This document shows positions 47,486-58,062 of a DNA stretch of 64,000 bases, one piece after another (within the stretch, counting starts at the first letter, position 1; each line of letters begins with the position of its first letter). The stretch spans positions 62,001 through 126,000 of the forward strand of contig JAEAMQ010000036.1 of assembly GCA_016901395.1 (NCBI GenBank), read 5' to 3'. The notes below the pieces were generated by a model. That model worked only from the letters and a program-made list of their open reading frames with translations. It did not search any database and was not told where the DNA came from. Position numbers and translations under genes: made by a program. The DNA is from Prevotella sp. Lineage in GTDB: Bacteria; Bacteroidota; Bacteroidia; Bacteroidales; Bacteroidaceae.

Positions 47486-50125
47486 ATGGACGAAAATCAG
47501 ACAATTGATCAGGACAGAATCATGAAGATCAACATCGAAGAGGAAATGAAGACCTCTTACATCGACTATTCCATGTCGGTGATTGTTGCTCGTGCACTGC
47601 CTGATGTGAGAGATGGATTCAAGCCCGTGCACCGCCGCATACTCTATGGAATGCTCGGACTTGGCAACACCAGTGACAAACCGTATAAGAAATGTGCTCG
47701 TGTCGTTGGTGACGTTTTGGGTAAATACCATCCTCATGGAGACAGTTCGGTCTACGGCGCATTGGTGCGCATGGGACAGGACTGGAACATGCGTTATAAG
47801 CTCGTCGACGGACAGGGAAACTTTGGTAGCGTCGACGGTGACTCACCTGCAGCCATGCGTTACACCGAGTGCCGCCTGTCGAAGATGGGTGAGCACATCA
47901 TGGACGACATCGACAAGGATACGGTCGACATGGCAAACAACTTCGACGACACGTTGAAAGAACCGTCGGTGATGCCGACCAAGATACCCAATCTGCTCGT
48001 CAACGGAGGCAACGGTATTGCCGTAGGTATGGCCACCAACATCCCGACCCACAACCTCAATGAGGTGATAGACGGATGCTGCGCATACATCGACAATCCC
48101 GACATCGACACCGAAGGACTGATGCAATATATCCCCGCACCCGATTTCCCCACCGGAGCCTACATCTATGGCATGCAGGGGGTGAAGGATGCCTACGAGA
48201 CCGGACGTGGACGCGTGGTGATGCGCGCCAAGGCCGAGATTGAGAGCGACGAGAGCCACGACAAGATTGTGGTGACAGAGATACCTTATGGCGTCAACAA
48301 GCAGCAGCTCATCGAGTACATTGCCGATCTGGTGAAGGAGGGCAAGCTGGAGGGAATCTCCAACGTGAACGACGAGACAGGCCGTCAGGGTATGCGTATT
48401 GTGGTCGACGTGAAGCGCGATGCCAATGCCAAGGTCATACTGAACAAGCTCTTTAAGATGACAGCCTTACAGAGTTCTTTCTCAGTGAATTGCATTGCAT
48501 TGGTGCCCAACAAGAACGACCATTCCCTGTTGCGTCCGAAGCAGTTGTCACTCCGGGAGTGCATCGGCTATTTCATCGATCATCGTCATGAGGTGACCAT
48601 CCGCCGCACACAGTTTGACCTGCAGAAGGCCAAGGAGCGTGCCCACATCCTCGAAGGACTGATCATTGCCTGCGACAACATCGACGAGGTGGTGCACATC
48701 ATCCGTGCCAGCAAGACTCCCGCCGATGCCCAGACCAATCTGGAGAAGCGTTTCGAGCTTGACAGCCTGCAGTCGAAGGCCATCGTGGATATGCGTCTGT
48801 CGCAATTGACAGGTCTGCGCATGGACCAGTTGCACGCTGAATACGAAGAACTGATGAAGACCATCGAGTATCTGCAGTCTATCCTCGACGACCCCGAGAA
48901 ATGTAAGGAGGTGATGAAGGCCGAGTTGCAGGAGGTGAAGGAGAAATATGGCGACGAGCGTCGTACCAAGATTATACTTGACGAGCATGAATTCAATGCC
49001 GAGGACTTCTATCCCAACGACCCCGTAGTAATCACGGTGAGCCATCTGGGATATATCAAGCGCACGCCGCTGAGCGACTTCCGCGAGCAGGCCCGTGGCG
49101 GAGTGGGGTCCAAGGGTGCACAGACCCGCGACAAGGATTTCACCGAATATATCTATCCGGCCACGATGCACCAGACCATGCTCTTCTTCTCGAAGAAGGG
49201 ACGTTGCTACTGGCTGCACTGTTACGATATCCCCGAAGGTGACAAGACATCGAAGGGACGCGCCATCCAAAATCTGCTGAACATCGATCCCGACGATTCC
49301 GTAAACGCATTCCTGCGCTTGAAGGGTCGCGGATTGGAAGATGAGGAATTTGTCAACGGCCACTATGTGGTGTTTGCCACCAAGAACGGAACGGTGAAGA
49401 AGACCAGCCTGAGGGAGTATTCTCGTCCGCGTGCCAACGGTGTGATAGCCATCAACATCGTAGAAGGCGACGAGGTGGTCGACGTGCGTCTGACCAATGG
49501 CGAAAACGAATTGATCATGGCCGACCGCAATGGTAGAGCCGTGCGCTTCGATGAGTCTACCATCCGCACGATGGGCCGTGCCGCTACAGGCGTGCGTGGT
49601 ATGCGCATCGACGGCGACGACGATGCCGTGGTGGGCATGGTGGTAGTGAACGAAGCCGACAAGGAGAGTGTGATGGTGGTCAGTGAGAATGGCTACGGCA
49701 AACGCTCCGAGGTGGAAGACTACCGCAAGACCAACCGTGGTGGCAAGGGTGTGAAGACCATGGCTATCACCGAGAAGACTGGTCGATTAGTAGCCATCAA
49801 GAGTGTGACCGACGACAACGACCTGATGATTATCAACAAGAGCGGTATCGTCATACGACTGGCCCTCTCCGAGGTGCGCATCATGGGTCGTGCCACACAG
49901 GGCGTGAGACTCATTAACTTAGAGAAGAAGAACGATATCATTGCCAGCGTGTGCAAGGTGATGACTTCAGATCTGGAAGCTTCGCTTGAAGAAGAGAGCC
50001 GCCAGCAAATGAACGACAACAACGAGCAGTTTGCACAGTCTACAAACGCAGTGGACAACGATGACTCGGATGATAATGCCGGATCTTCTGTTAATGATAA
50101 TGAAATAATTGACTTTGAGAAGTAA
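47486..50125 (+). CDS. gyrA: DNA gyrase subunit A
   Basis: 879 residues. GyrA cuts and rejoins DNA in the gyrase A2B2 complex. The N-terminal domain has [20 protein letters not shown]; the catalytic Tyr lies in [13 protein letters not shown] near residue 120. The quinolone region reads [17 protein letters not shown]: the position equal to E. coli Ser83 is Ser, and Asp87 is Gly. The C-terminal wrapping domain has a GyrA-box-like segment ([13 protein letters not shown]) and ends in an acidic tail rich in Asn and Asp. A conserved TPR gene follows. Confidence 0.98.
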   Translation: MDENQTIDQDRIMKINIEEEMKTSYIDYSMSVIVARALPDVRDGFKPVHRRILYGMLGLGNTSDKPYKKCARVVGDVLGKYHPHGDSSVYGALVRMGQDWNMRYKLVDGQGNFGSVDGDSPAAMRYTECRLSKMGEHIMDDIDKDTVDMANNFDDTLKEPSVMPTKIPNLLVNGGNGIAVGMATNIPTHNLNEVIDGCCAYIDNPDIDTEGLMQYIPAPDFPTGAYIYGMQGVKDAYETGRGRVVMRAKAEIESDESHDKIVVTEIPYGVNKQQLIEYIADLVKEGKLEGISNVNDETGRQGMRIVVDVKRDANAKVILNKLFKMTALQSSFSVNCIALVPNKNDHSLLRPKQLSLRECIGYFIDHRHEVTIRRTQFDLQKAKERAHILEGLIIACDNIDEVVHIIRASKTPADAQTNLEKRFELDSLQSKAIVDMRLSQLTGLRMDQLHAEYEELMKTIEYLQSILDDPEKCKEVMKAELQEVKEKYGDERRTKIILDEHEFNAEDFYPNDPVVITVSHLGYIKRTPLSDFREQARGGVGSKGAQTRDKDFTEYIYPATMHQTMLFFSKKGRCYWLHCYDIPEGDKTSKGRAIQNLLNIDPDDSVNAFLRLKGRGLEDEEFVNGHYVVFATKNGTVKKTSLREYSRPRANGVIAINIVEGDEVVDVRLTNGENELIMADRNGRAVRFDESTIRTMGRAATGVRGMRIDGDDDAVVGMVVVNEADKESVMVVSENGYGKRSEVEDYRKTNRGGKGVKTMAITEKTGRLVAIKSVTDDNDLMIINKSGIVIRLALSEVRIMGRATQGVRLINLEKKNDIIASVCKVMTSDLEASLEEESRQQMNDNNEQFAQSTNAVDNDDSDDNAGSSVNDNEIIDFEK

Positions 50126-50132
50126 CAATCAG

Positions 50133-50160
50133 CTCCTGTTGCTCGTCTGAGCAACAGGAG
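50133..50160 (+). terminator. hairpin after gyrA
   Basis: Perfect 12-bp arms CTCCTGTTGCTC and GAGCAACAGGAG around a 4-nt loop, but only TTATAAAA follows. A weak terminator or an attenuator that lets some transcription reach the TPR gene. Confidence 0.6.
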
Positions 50161-50198
50161 TTATAAAAAGTAATCATAACATTTAAATTTATACGATT

Positions 50199-51434
50199 AT
50201 GAAAAAGTTAATGATGGCAGCTCTGATGGTGCTCGGCACTTCTGCTGCATTCGCCGGAGACAGCGAACCACTTAAAGCCATTACCAAGGCTAAGACTTAT
50301 GCAGAAGCCGCCCAGTTGGTGCAGACCAATCTCAGTCAGCTGGCCAGCGACCAAGAGAAAGCCAAGGCATATGAATACCTGACCAAACTCGCTCTTGCCA
50401 AATTTGACAAGGAGAATGCTGTCCAGGCTGCCAACATGCAGGCCAAGATTACAAAATCCAAAGAAGAAGCCTATGACACCTTAGGATTTTATGAGGCCGC
50501 CTATAATGCTACAATAAACGGACTGGAGTGTATGAAGTATGACGCTCTGCCAGATGCAAAAGGCAAAGTAAAGCCAAAGTACACAGAATCTCTCACTCCG
50601 CTGATTGCCAACACCCGTTTGCAGCTTGTTACTGCCGGCAACTACTATGCACAGAGTGGCGACCAGGATGGCGTGCTGAAGTATTGGGGCACTTTCCTCG
50701 ACACCGATGACAATCCCGTTTTCCAGTCTTCCAAGGAGCAGGAGAAGCAGTTCCTCGGTCAGGTGGCCTACTATGCAGCTCAGTATGCCAACCAGGCTCA
50801 GCAGTATGCCAAGGCAGAGAAGTATATCGACATTGCCATGCAGGATGAGTCGATGCGCAAAGAGGCACAGACCTTCAAGTTTGCCATTGCTCAGCGCAAT
50901 CTGAAGACCAAGGCTGATACGCTGAACTATATAAACACGATCAAGGCTCTGTATGAAAAGGAGCCTGACAACGAAATGGCATTTGGTACATTGTGCAACA
51001 TGTATAGTGGACTGGGAATGAGCTCAGAGCTGGATGCCGTGGTAGCTGACAAACTCTCAAGAGACCCCAACAATTTCACCGCTTGGGCCTTGAAGGGTCA
51101 GACCTTGATGAACCGCAACTCTACAGCAGAGAACCCTAACTGGGACGAGTGTATTGATGCTTTGAAGAAAGCCGTTGAGATTGATGGTTCAAACGCAGTA
51201 GTTCTTACCTATCTGGGTTTCTCCATCAATGCCAAAGCCAGCCAGATCAATGGCGACCGAAACGCTCAGAAAGCACTCTACAAAGAGTCTTTAGGCTATC
51301 TGGAGAAAGCAAAGGATATCGATCCCAACCGTGAGAAAGCCAACTGGGCATATCCCTTGTACCAGTGCTACTACTTGGTTTATGCAGCCAACGATCCCCG
51401 TACATTGGAGATGGAGAAGTTGCTGAAGAAATAA
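50199..51434 (+). CDS. periplasmic TPR-repeat protein
   Basis: 411 residues with a signal peptide ending AAFAG. The rest is helical with TPR-like repeats, for example EKAKAYEYLTKLALAKFDKE near residue 55, AWALKGQTLMNRNSTAENPN near residue 295 and SLGYLEKAKDIDPNREKANW near residue 370. TPRs bind partner proteins; the partner is unknown. Its place just after gyrA is common in Bacteroidota. The next gene is a diverged paralogue that shares the pattern around YDALPDAKGKVKPKYTESL. Confidence 0.85.
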   Translation: MKKLMMAALMVLGTSAAFAGDSEPLKAITKAKTYAEAAQLVQTNLSQLASDQEKAKAYEYLTKLALAKFDKENAVQAANMQAKITKSKEEAYDTLGFYEAAYNATINGLECMKYDALPDAKGKVKPKYTESLTPLIANTRLQLVTAGNYYAQSGDQDGVLKYWGTFLDTDDNPVFQSSKEQEKQFLGQVAYYAAQYANQAQQYAKAEKYIDIAMQDESMRKEAQTFKFAIAQRNLKTKADTLNYINTIKALYEKEPDNEMAFGTLCNMYSGLGMSSELDAVVADKLSRDPNNFTAWALKGQTLMNRNSTAENPNWDECIDALKKAVEIDGSNAVVLTYLGFSINAKASQINGDRNAQKALYKESLGYLEKAKDIDPNREKANWAYPLYQCYYLVYAANDPRTLEMEKLLKK

Positions 51435-51447
51435 CAGATAATTCCTA

Positions 51448-51482
51448 CAGCCTCATTCTCTTCTTGTTGGAGAATGAGGCTG
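51448..51482 (+). terminator. terminator after the first TPR gene
   Basis: Perfect 13-bp arms CAGCCTCATTCTC and GAGAATGAGGCTG around a 9-nt loop, followed by ATTTCTCTTTTC. It separates the two TPR genes. Confidence 0.85.
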
Positions 51483-51572
51483 ATTTCTCTTTTCATTGTT
51501 TATTAGCCAATAACGATTGTTTTCAATGGAATAAAAAATGGAAAGTTGCAGGGAGGATCATAAAAATTTAAG

Positions 51573-52772
51573 ATGATGAAACTCAGGATATATAGCATTA
51601 TATTATTGTTTTTGGTTTGTGGAACTGCCATGTCTCAGAAGAAGGAGATATCTACGGCGAAAGAAAATGTCAAGAAAGGAACAAATCTTGATAATGCCGA
51701 GCAGTCCATGCAAAAACTTCTGGGTGACTCGTCCAATCGAAACAATACCAAAATCTGGGATATTCTTTTTGAAAGCCTGCGCAAGCAATACAATCAAGGC
51801 AACGAAAAACTGTATCTCAACCAGAAATACGACACGGTATCTCTCTTTAATATCGCATCACGAATGTTCACTGCCATGGAGTCTTATGATTCCATCGACG
51901 CTTTGCCCGACAAGAAAGGCAAAATCAAGCTGTCCTACAGAAAAGAGAATTCATCATTACTCAATACGCTAAGGCCCAACCTCTACAATGGTGGACGCTT
52001 TTTCATAATGAAACAAAAATATTCGGATGCCTATCGACTCTTAGACCAATATCTTAATACAGCCGAACAGCCTCTGTTTGAATCATTTCATTATGATGCC
52101 CAAGATAAGCTCATGCCCGAAGTCGCTTATTGGGCCGTCTATGCTGCCTATAAATTGAAAGACAGTCATAAAGTGATGAAATACACACCTTTAGCATTAA
52201 AAGATACGATTCATCACGCGATGGTTTTGCAATATTTGAGTGAGACATATCAGCAAGAAAAGGATACAGCAAATTATCACAAGACATTGACCGAGGGTTT
52301 CAACCATTACCCCCTGTCACCATTTTTTTATCCACACTTGATTGAGTTCTACTCGCAACAGAAGCAATGGGACAAGGCCTTGGTATTGACAAACCGCGCA
52401 TTAAAAGAGGATAGTTGCCAGATTACGTTTCATTTGGCCAAAAGTTCGATACTCCTTAATCAAGGGAATTACAAACAGAGTTTTGCCATCAGTGACTCAT
52501 TGCTCCAAAAAAACGATAGTCTTCCCGAGGCCAACCTTAACGCAGGATTAGCCAAATTCAATGAGGGAGTGATGATGGACAAGATGGTTCAAAGCACGAG
52601 AAACAAGAAAAACATTCTAAAACTCTATCGCGAGGCCCTGCCGTATCTCGAGAAATACCGCATGATGCATCCCGACAAACTGGATACCTGGGGGTTGCCG
52701 CTCTATACCATCTATCTTAATCTGAACATGGGGAAACAGTTTGACGAAATCGACAAACTGATGAAAAAATAG
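51573..52772 (+). CDS. secreted TPR-like paralogue of the preceding protein
   Basis: 399 residues (ATG 51573, or the adjacent ATG 51576) with a signal peptide MMKLRIYSIILLFLVCGTAM. The fold is helical, and SYDSIDALPDKKGKIKLSYR aligns with YDALPDAKGKVKPKY of the preceding protein. The C-terminus LREALPYLEKYRMMHPDKLD (here LYREALPYLEKYRMMHPDK) matches SLGYLEKAKDIDPNREKAN there. So the two probably arose by tandem duplication. It is more AT-rich and less conserved-looking than its neighbour. No function is known. Confidence 0.75.
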   Translation: MMKLRIYSIILLFLVCGTAMSQKKEISTAKENVKKGTNLDNAEQSMQKLLGDSSNRNNTKIWDILFESLRKQYNQGNEKLYLNQKYDTVSLFNIASRMFTAMESYDSIDALPDKKGKIKLSYRKENSSLLNTLRPNLYNGGRFFIMKQKYSDAYRLLDQYLNTAEQPLFESFHYDAQDKLMPEVAYWAVYAAYKLKDSHKVMKYTPLALKDTIHHAMVLQYLSETYQQEKDTANYHKTLTEGFNHYPLSPFFYPHLIEFYSQQKQWDKALVLTNRALKEDSCQITFHLAKSSILLNQGNYKQSFAISDSLLQKNDSLPEANLNAGLAKFNEGVMMDKMVQSTRNKKNILKLYREALPYLEKYRMMHPDKLDTWGLPLYTIYLNLNMGKQFDEIDKLMKK

Positions 52773-52778
52773 CGGGAA

Positions 52779-53366
52779 CTATTCGAAACTGAGGTGTTTC
52801 AGACGATTTCGAAGTTCTTCTGCCTGACTTTTTCTAATGGAAAGGATAATTTCACACGTATTGTTGAAGTCCTGCGCCACAATACGTGCATCCGTATTTT
52901 TTACTAATCTCATTACGGCATTCATCATCGGGTAGGGGAACTGATACTTGACTTGCTCCTCCACCAATCGCTCTTCTACCTCTGCGTGGGCAAGAGCGTC
53001 GGCAGCAGCCATCCGATAGGCTACAATGAGTCCACCTGTGCCGAGGTTCACACCACCATAATATCGAACGACACAAATGAGAATATCGGTGAGATCGTTA
53101 GAGTTGATTTGTCCAAGAATAGGCTTCCCGGCAGTAGAAGACGGTTCACCATCATCATTTGCTCGAAAGGTTTCACGTTCCGGACCAAGCATGTAAGCAT
53201 AACAACAATGTCGCGCATCATAGTATTTCCTGCGGTATCCGTCGACGATTTCTTTTACTTCATCGAGAGTTTCCACATGATGCGCGAAAGCGAGGAACTT
53301 ACTCCGCTTCTCGGAGTAAAATCCCTCGCCTGATTTCTTAATTGTTTTGTAGCTGTCTTCCATCAA
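52779..53366 (-). CDS. YigZ/IMPACT-family protein
   Basis: 195 residues. Family core: KKSGEGFYSEKRSKFLAFAH at the N-terminus, ARHCCYAYMLGPERETFRAN, DDGEPSSTAGKPILGQI and VVRYYGGVNLGTGGLIVAYR, the last two being the UPF0029/IMPACT signature. The C-terminal DUF1949-like domain follows. Homologues are linked to translation control or proline peptidase-like activity; the true role is unclear. It converges on the second TPR gene with a 6-nt gap and is followed on the same strand after 30 nt upstream by the DUF1015 gene. Confidence 0.93.
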   Translation of the reverse strand: MMEDSYKTIKKSGEGFYSEKRSKFLAFAHHVETLDEVKEIVDGYRRKYYDARHCCYAYMLGPERETFRANDDGEPSSTAGKPILGQINSNDLTDILICVVRYYGGVNLGTGGLIVAYRMAAADALAHAEVEERLVEEQVKYQFPYPMMNAVMRLVKNTDARIVAQDFNNTCEIILSIRKSQAEELRNRLKHLSFE

Positions 53367-53396
53367 AGAAAAAACATTGCAAATCTGTCAGCAGCT

Positions 53397-54647
53397 TTAT
53401 TCTTCCAATTTATGAATAATCAGTCCGGAACGCAGTTTCGGCTCAAACCATGTGGCCTTAGGCGGCATAATCTTGCCAGAGTCTGCAATATTCATAATCT
53501 GATTCATGGAAACTGGGTATAATGCCAATGCCCAACGCATCTCGCCATTATCCACACGACGTTTCAACTCCTTCAAACCACGTAGACCTCCTACAAAATC
53601 AATGCGCTTGTCAGAACGCAAATCCTTGATGCCCATGAGCTTGTCAAGAATCAATCTGCTGGAGATATCTACGTCAAGCACACCTATCGGGTCGCTGTCA
53701 TTGTAGGTTCCGGGCTTGGCTTTCAAACTGTACCAATTACCATCCAGATAGAGTGAGAACTCATGTAGCTGCTTCGGTTTATATTCTGCCTCGCCTTTCT
53801 TCTCCACATCAAAGTCGCTGGTCAGCGCTTGCAGGAATTCCTCGGAGGTCATTCCGTTGAGATCTTTCACCACACGATTGTAGTCGAGGATGGTGAGCTG
53901 GCTGGCCTGGAAGCAAACTGCCATGAAGTAGTTGTACTCCTCTTGCCCTGTATGGTTGGGATTCTGCTTGGCTTTCTCTGCACCTACCAATGCGGCGGCA
54001 GCCGAACGATGATGTCCATCAGCAATGTAGAGACTGGGCATCTTGGCAAACTCCGCTGTTATCGTCGCAATATCCTTATCGTCTGACACAATCCAGAACT
54101 GATGACGGAAACCGTCTATCGGCGCAATAAAATCGTATTCAGGCTGAGTCCGTGCATAACGTGACAGGATTTCTTCGAGGATAGCATTATCAGGGTATGC
54201 AAAAAACACAGGTTCAATGTTAGCATTGCAAACTCGTACGTGTTTCATGCGGTCCTCTTCCTTGTCACGACGGGTCAGCTCGTGCTTCTTGATGACACCC
54301 GTCATATAGTCATTGACGTATGCACCCACGACAAGACCATATTGTGTCTTGCCTTCCATGGTCTGTGCATAGATGTAATAGAGGGGTTTGTCATCCTGCA
54401 CCAACCATCCTTTTTCCTGAAATATCTGGAAATGATCTGCTGCACTTTGATACACTCGCGGATCATATTCTGATGTTCCTTCCTCAAAGTTAATTTCAGG
54501 TTTGATGATGTGGTAGAGAGATTTCTCATTGTCACCAGCCTCAACACGTGCCTCGTCAGAGTTGAGAACATCATAAGGACGCGATTCTACATCTTCCACA
54601 AAATTCTTGGGTGGACGAACTCCCTTGAAGGGTTTTACAATTGCCAT
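53397..54647 (-). CDS. DUF1015-family protein of the serine cluster
   Basis: 416 residues from the ATG at 54647. The N-terminus MAIVKPFKGVRPP, RPYDVLNSDEAR, and PSLYIADGHHRSAAAALVG near residue 225 are the DUF1015 signature. The DGHHR motif resembles ParB/sulfiredoxin-fold nucleotide-using enzymes, such as archaeal free serine kinase, but this is only a motif likeness. The gene lies after serC and serA on the same strand, an arrangement common in Bacteroidota and Clostridia, which points to a role in serine or phosphoserine metabolism. A serB gene is not seen nearby. Confidence 0.85.
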   Translation of the reverse strand: MAIVKPFKGVRPPKNFVEDVESRPYDVLNSDEARVEAGDNEKSLYHIIKPEINFEEGTSEYDPRVYQSAADHFQIFQEKGWLVQDDKPLYYIYAQTMEGKTQYGLVVGAYVNDYMTGVIKKHELTRRDKEEDRMKHVRVCNANIEPVFFAYPDNAILEEILSRYARTQPEYDFIAPIDGFRHQFWIVSDDKDIATITAEFAKMPSLYIADGHHRSAAAALVGAEKAKQNPNHTGQEEYNYFMAVCFQASQLTILDYNRVVKDLNGMTSEEFLQALTSDFDVEKKGEAEYKPKQLHEFSLYLDGNWYSLKAKPGTYNDSDPIGVLDVDISSRLILDKLMGIKDLRSDKRIDFVGGLRGLKELKRRVDNGEMRWALALYPVSMNQIMNIADSGKIMPPKATWFEPKLRSGLIIHKLEE

Positions 54648-54816
54648 AGTATGATTTGTTGGTTTAATTTGCTGTCGGCCTACCATTACCATGCTCACCA
54701 ACTCATGGTGTGCACACCCGTCGGTAGGTCTATAAGATTAGAAATCCATCACCCACTTCGTTCCAACACTTCTTTAACATGAAAACTGTTGAGAGCGAAA
54801 TGGGTGAATGGAGTAC

Positions 54817-55734
54817 TTATTTGTTCACTTGATACTTGGTATCACCGTCTTTAAAGAAAGAGCTAATCTGCTTTGCAGCAGCAATACCGGCATTGATATT
54901 AGCCTCAGCAGTCTGTGCACCCATCTTCTTCGGAGTAGAGAAGTAACGGCCGTCAAACTTCTTGAACTCAGCATCTGCATCGGGCAAAATATCTGTTACA
55001 AACTTCAAGTCTTCACGTTCTCCCATAAGTTTGATCAACTCTGCCTCGTTGATGACCTCCTTACGAGCGGTGTTAACAAGAATTCCGCCTTTCTTCAGTA
55101 AATTCACCACGCTATAATTGATGCTCTCTTTAGTTTCCGGCGTTGCGGGAATATGCAGGGATACAATGTCGCAGGCTTTGAACAAATCGTCACGGCTGTC
55201 CACTGCATGCACACCAGCACTCTCAATGGCTTCCTTCGGACAATACTCGTCGAAGGCATAAATTTCCATACCGAAGCCCTTGGCAATACGCGCAACATTG
55301 CGTCCCACATTACCGAAGGCCAAGATACCCAACTTCTTACCCATCAATTCGGTACCAGACTTCCCATTATAGAAATTGCGAACTGCATAAACCAAGAGGC
55401 CAAACACCAATTCTGCCACAGCATTAGAGTTCTGGCCGGGGGTGTTTTCTACAACAACTCCCTTCTCTTTGGCATACGCTGTGTCAATAGAATCATAACC
55501 AGCACCCGCACGAACTACAATCTTTAAATTTTTGCCGGCATCAAGCACCTCCGGAGTCACCTTATCCGAACGCACAATCATTGCATCGGCATCAGCCACG
55601 GCATCAAGCAACTGCTGTTTTTCCGTGTATTTCTCCAATAATACCACCTCATGGCCAGCGGCCTGAGCTTCTTTCTTGATTCCTTCTACAGCAACAGCTG
55701 CAAACGGCTTCTCAGTAGCAACAAGTATTTTCAT
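54817..55734 (-). CDS. serA: D-3-phosphoglycerate dehydrogenase, short form
   Basis: 305 residues, the short form without C-terminal ACT or serine-binding domain. It oxidises 3-phosphoglycerate to phosphohydroxypyruvate with NAD. The Rossmann motif is KLGILAFGNVGRNVARIAKG; others are VRAGAGYDSIDTAYAKEKGV (substrate binding), CDIVSLHIPATPETKESINY and GILVNTARKEVINEAEL. The usual catalytic His near the end is less clear because the C-terminal segment reads YFSTPKKMGAQTAEANINAG (GAQT in place of GAST). It lies between serC and DUF1015. Confidence 0.94.
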   Translation of the reverse strand: MKILVATEKPFAAVAVEGIKKEAQAAGHEVVLLEKYTEKQQLLDAVADADAMIVRSDKVTPEVLDAGKNLKIVVRAGAGYDSIDTAYAKEKGVVVENTPGQNSNAVAELVFGLLVYAVRNFYNGKSGTELMGKKLGILAFGNVGRNVARIAKGFGMEIYAFDEYCPKEAIESAGVHAVDSRDDLFKACDIVSLHIPATPETKESINYSVVNLLKKGGILVNTARKEVINEAELIKLMGEREDLKFVTDILPDADAEFKKFDGRYFSTPKKMGAQTAEANINAGIAAAKQISSFFKDGDTKYQVNK

Positions 55735-55877
55735 ATTTTTAGTTATTTTGTTGACATGTTAAGTAAGTAATGCTGGCAACAATCCTTTATTTCTTTCAAA
55801 TATTCATTAAATCTTGTATTCTACAGAAATAAATTAAAAAAAACTTTCAACTAACGGATTGTTCTATAAAAACAGCA

Positions 55878-55904
55878 ACCTCCTCCCACATGCGGGGAGG
55901 AGGT
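55878..55904 (-). terminator. hairpin between serC and serA
   Basis: Perfect 10-bp arms ACCTCCTCCC and GGGAGGAGGT around a 7-nt loop. Read on the minus strand after serC it is followed, a few bases on, by GCTGTTTTTAT. Probably a partial terminator that lowers serA expression relative to serC. Confidence 0.65.
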
Positions 55905-55911
55905 GTCAGGT

Positions 55912-56979
55912 TTAGTGCTGGGCTTCAAAATCCTGCATAGCCTTGACGAGCGCATTGACACCCTCAATGGTCTGTGCATTGTAGCAGCTCGCACGGAAGC
56001 CACCGACAGAGCGGTGTCCCTTGATACCCACCATACCACGCTCGGTAGCGAAGTCGAAGAAAGGCTTTTCTAACTCAGCGTATTCATCGTTCATTACAAA
56101 GCAGATATTCATCAAAGAACGGTCTTCGGCAACCACAGTTCCACGGAACAACTTGTTACGATCAATCTCGTCATAAACAATCTTGGCGCGCTCCTGAGCC
56201 AAACGGTCCATCTCCTTAACACCGCCATGAGCCTTCACCCAGCGCATGGTCTCCATCAAAGAGTAGATCGGCACTACAGGAGGAGTGTTGAACATAGAGC
56301 CTTTCTCCACATGAGTACGATAGTCAAGCATCGTGGCAAGCTCTCGAGGAGCCTTCCCTAACATATCGTCTTTCACAATTACAACGGTCACACCAGCCAT
56401 AGACATGTTTTTCTGTGCACCAGCATAGATAGCTGTATACTTCGAAACGTCTACCGGACGACTCATAATGTCTGACGACATATCTGCAATCAGAGGCACA
56501 GGAGCATCAATGTCCTTGCGAGTCTCTGTACCATAAATGGTGTTGTTGGTGGTAAAATGCAGGTAATCAAGGTCTGCAGGTATCGTATAATTTTTGGGCA
56601 CATAAGTATAATTCTTATCTGCCGAAGAAGCCACTTCAACCACCTCGCCAAACAATTTAGCTTCTTTCTGTGCCTTCTTGGCCCAAGTACCGGTGTTTAC
56701 ATATCCTGCTTTCTTCATCAGGAAGTTAGCCGGAATCTGCATGAACTGCAAGGACGCACCACCACCAAGGAAGATCACGGAGTAGCCCTGTGGGATATCA
56801 AGCAGCTCTTTGATCAGAGCCTCTGCCTCGTCTACTACAGGTTGAAAGTCTTTAGCACGATGGCTAATCTCCATGAGTGACAAACCAGAACCATTGAAAT
56901 CCAAAATCTGCTTTGCGGTATTCTCAATAACTTCGCGGGGAAGCATTGAAGGTCCTGCGTTAAAGTTGTACTTCTTCAT
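55912..56979 (-). CDS. serC: phosphoserine aminotransferase
   Basis: 355 residues, PLP-dependent class V aminotransferase that makes phosphoserine from phosphohydroxypyruvate and glutamate. [18 protein letters not shown] at the N-terminus, [18 protein letters not shown], and the PLP-lysine region [20 protein letters not shown] near residue 190 are all present. [19 protein letters not shown] at the C-terminus binds the phosphate. It begins the serC-serA-DUF1015 run with an exact consensus promoter. Confidence 0.97.
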   Translation of the reverse strand: MKKYNFNAGPSMLPREVIENTAKQILDFNGSGLSLMEISHRAKDFQPVVDEAEALIKELLDIPQGYSVIFLGGGASLQFMQIPANFLMKKAGYVNTGTWAKKAQKEAKLFGEVVEVASSADKNYTYVPKNYTIPADLDYLHFTTNNTIYGTETRKDIDAPVPLIADMSSDIMSRPVDVSKYTAIYAGAQKNMSMAGVTVVIVKDDMLGKAPRELATMLDYRTHVEKGSMFNTPPVVPIYSLMETMRWVKAHGGVKEMDRLAQERAKIVYDEIDRNKLFRGTVVAEDRSLMNICFVMNDEYAELEKPFFDFATERGMVGIKGHRSVGGFRASCYNAQTIEGVNALVKAMQDFEAQH

Positions 56980-57030
56980 GTTTTATTTTTGTTTTAAATT
57001 GAGTTATTTGTACCGAGCGTAATTTACATG

Positions 57031-57062
57031 CAAACTTATCATTTTTATTTCATATATACAAA
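57031..57062 (-). promoter_or_regulatory. serC promoter
   Basis: On the minus strand: TTTG (57059-57062), a 20-nt spacer and TAAGTTTG (57031-57038), an exact consensus match about 50 nt before the serC start. Confidence 0.8.
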
Positions 57063-57523
57063 TTATTTGCTAATTATTTATGGCATTTCAACATCATTTC
57101 AAAGCTCTTCGCATAGTTCGTGTATGCACATACAATGACACAATATTTCTTTTAAATCTTTCGACTTGACGGTTTACTGCTTAAAATAATTTCATACTGA
57201 TTATTTTTATAACATTTAAAGAGCCACAACGTCAAACCATCCAAATGCAAATCCATACATTTTTTATATATAACAACCTCAATATACAACATTACGATCC
57301 AAAACTTCAAGTTCACATTCTGACAATCTTGCAGTTCACCCCCTTACTATTCCAACTAAGTGTAAATTTCATCTGTTACTAACCACGTTTTAACAGTCAA
57401 CTTCTCATTCCATCATGACGAGTCAATGAAATGACAAAAACATCTCAATTTTCTTTGAATTCCCGTTTCCTATACTTACAAAATGAAACTTCATTGATAT
57501 TCTAATAAAAATAATTCATTTTT
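57063..57523. other. AT-rich divergent gap between serC and the rnf cluster
   Basis: About 460 nt, strongly AT-rich, with no ORF, no array of the 22-nt type and no clear inverted repeat. It may hold regulatory sites for the rnf promoter at its right end, but I cannot name any. Confidence 0.6.
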
Positions 57524-57556
57524 TATGTGTTATTCAAATAATTGTTATTACTTTTG
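57524..57556 (+). promoter_or_regulatory. promoter of the rseC-rnf cluster
   Basis: TACTTTTG (57549-57556) fits the -7 consensus, 31 nt before the start codon. The -33 box is weak: TATG at 57524-57527, 21 nt upstream. Confidence 0.6.
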
Positions 57557-57587
57557 CAATTGCCAAGTAGAGATTACAATTTAGGGT

Positions 57588-57998
57588 ATGAATAACACCA
57601 TTACTCATTCTGGAGTCATTGAGAAGATAGACCAAAACCAAATCACCGTGCGTATCGAGCAAGTCTCAGGCTGCGCCTCATGCAAGGTGGCAGGGCAATG
57701 CAATGCCTCTGAACGTAAGGAAAAAAGGGTCGAAGTTTGCTGTGATAACCCCGCAATTCATCGAGTGGGGGAGACGGTTGTGGTCTCGGCCGATGCCAAG
57801 GTGGGCCGTCGTGCTGTAGTCTGGGGATTTGGATTGCCGCTCATCCTTCTCTTGGTCTGCATCTTAGGCATTAAAGCCTGGACGGGCAATGATGGATTGG
57901 CCGCCCTTGTCGCCATGCTGAGTTTGGCTTGTTACTACGCAATACTCTACCTATTGCGACAAAAGATACGCGACAAGCTGACCTTCGAAATCTCATAA
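57588..57998 (+). CDS. rseC: RseC/MucC-family membrane protein
   Basis: 136 residues. The N-terminal beta part has a Cys-rich motif GCASCKVAGQC, then a soluble stretch (GETVVVSADAKVGRRAVVWG) and two membrane helices (LPLILLLVCILGIKAW and LAALVAMLSLACYYAILYLL). It matches the RseC family, which in E. coli is part of the SoxR-reducing system together with the Rsx (Rnf) complex. Its place directly before rnfB supports a role in Rnf assembly or electron delivery. In relatives the Cys residues may hold an Fe-S cluster. Confidence 0.9.
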   Translation: MNNTITHSGVIEKIDQNQITVRIEQVSGCASCKVAGQCNASERKEKRVEVCCDNPAIHRVGETVVVSADAKVGRRAVVWGFGLPLILLLVCILGIKAWTGNDGLAALVAMLSLACYYAILYLLRQKIRDKLTFEIS

Positions 57999-58062
57999 AA
58001 CGCACACACCTGAAATAAAAAACTATCCAAATAAATCAACTAAAACAAAACAAAAAAACATT

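Noticed and set aside
57063..57523. tRNA or structured RNA in the gap before rnf
   Set aside because: No cloverleaf, no TTCGA-type T-loop and no conserved stems could be found by eye.
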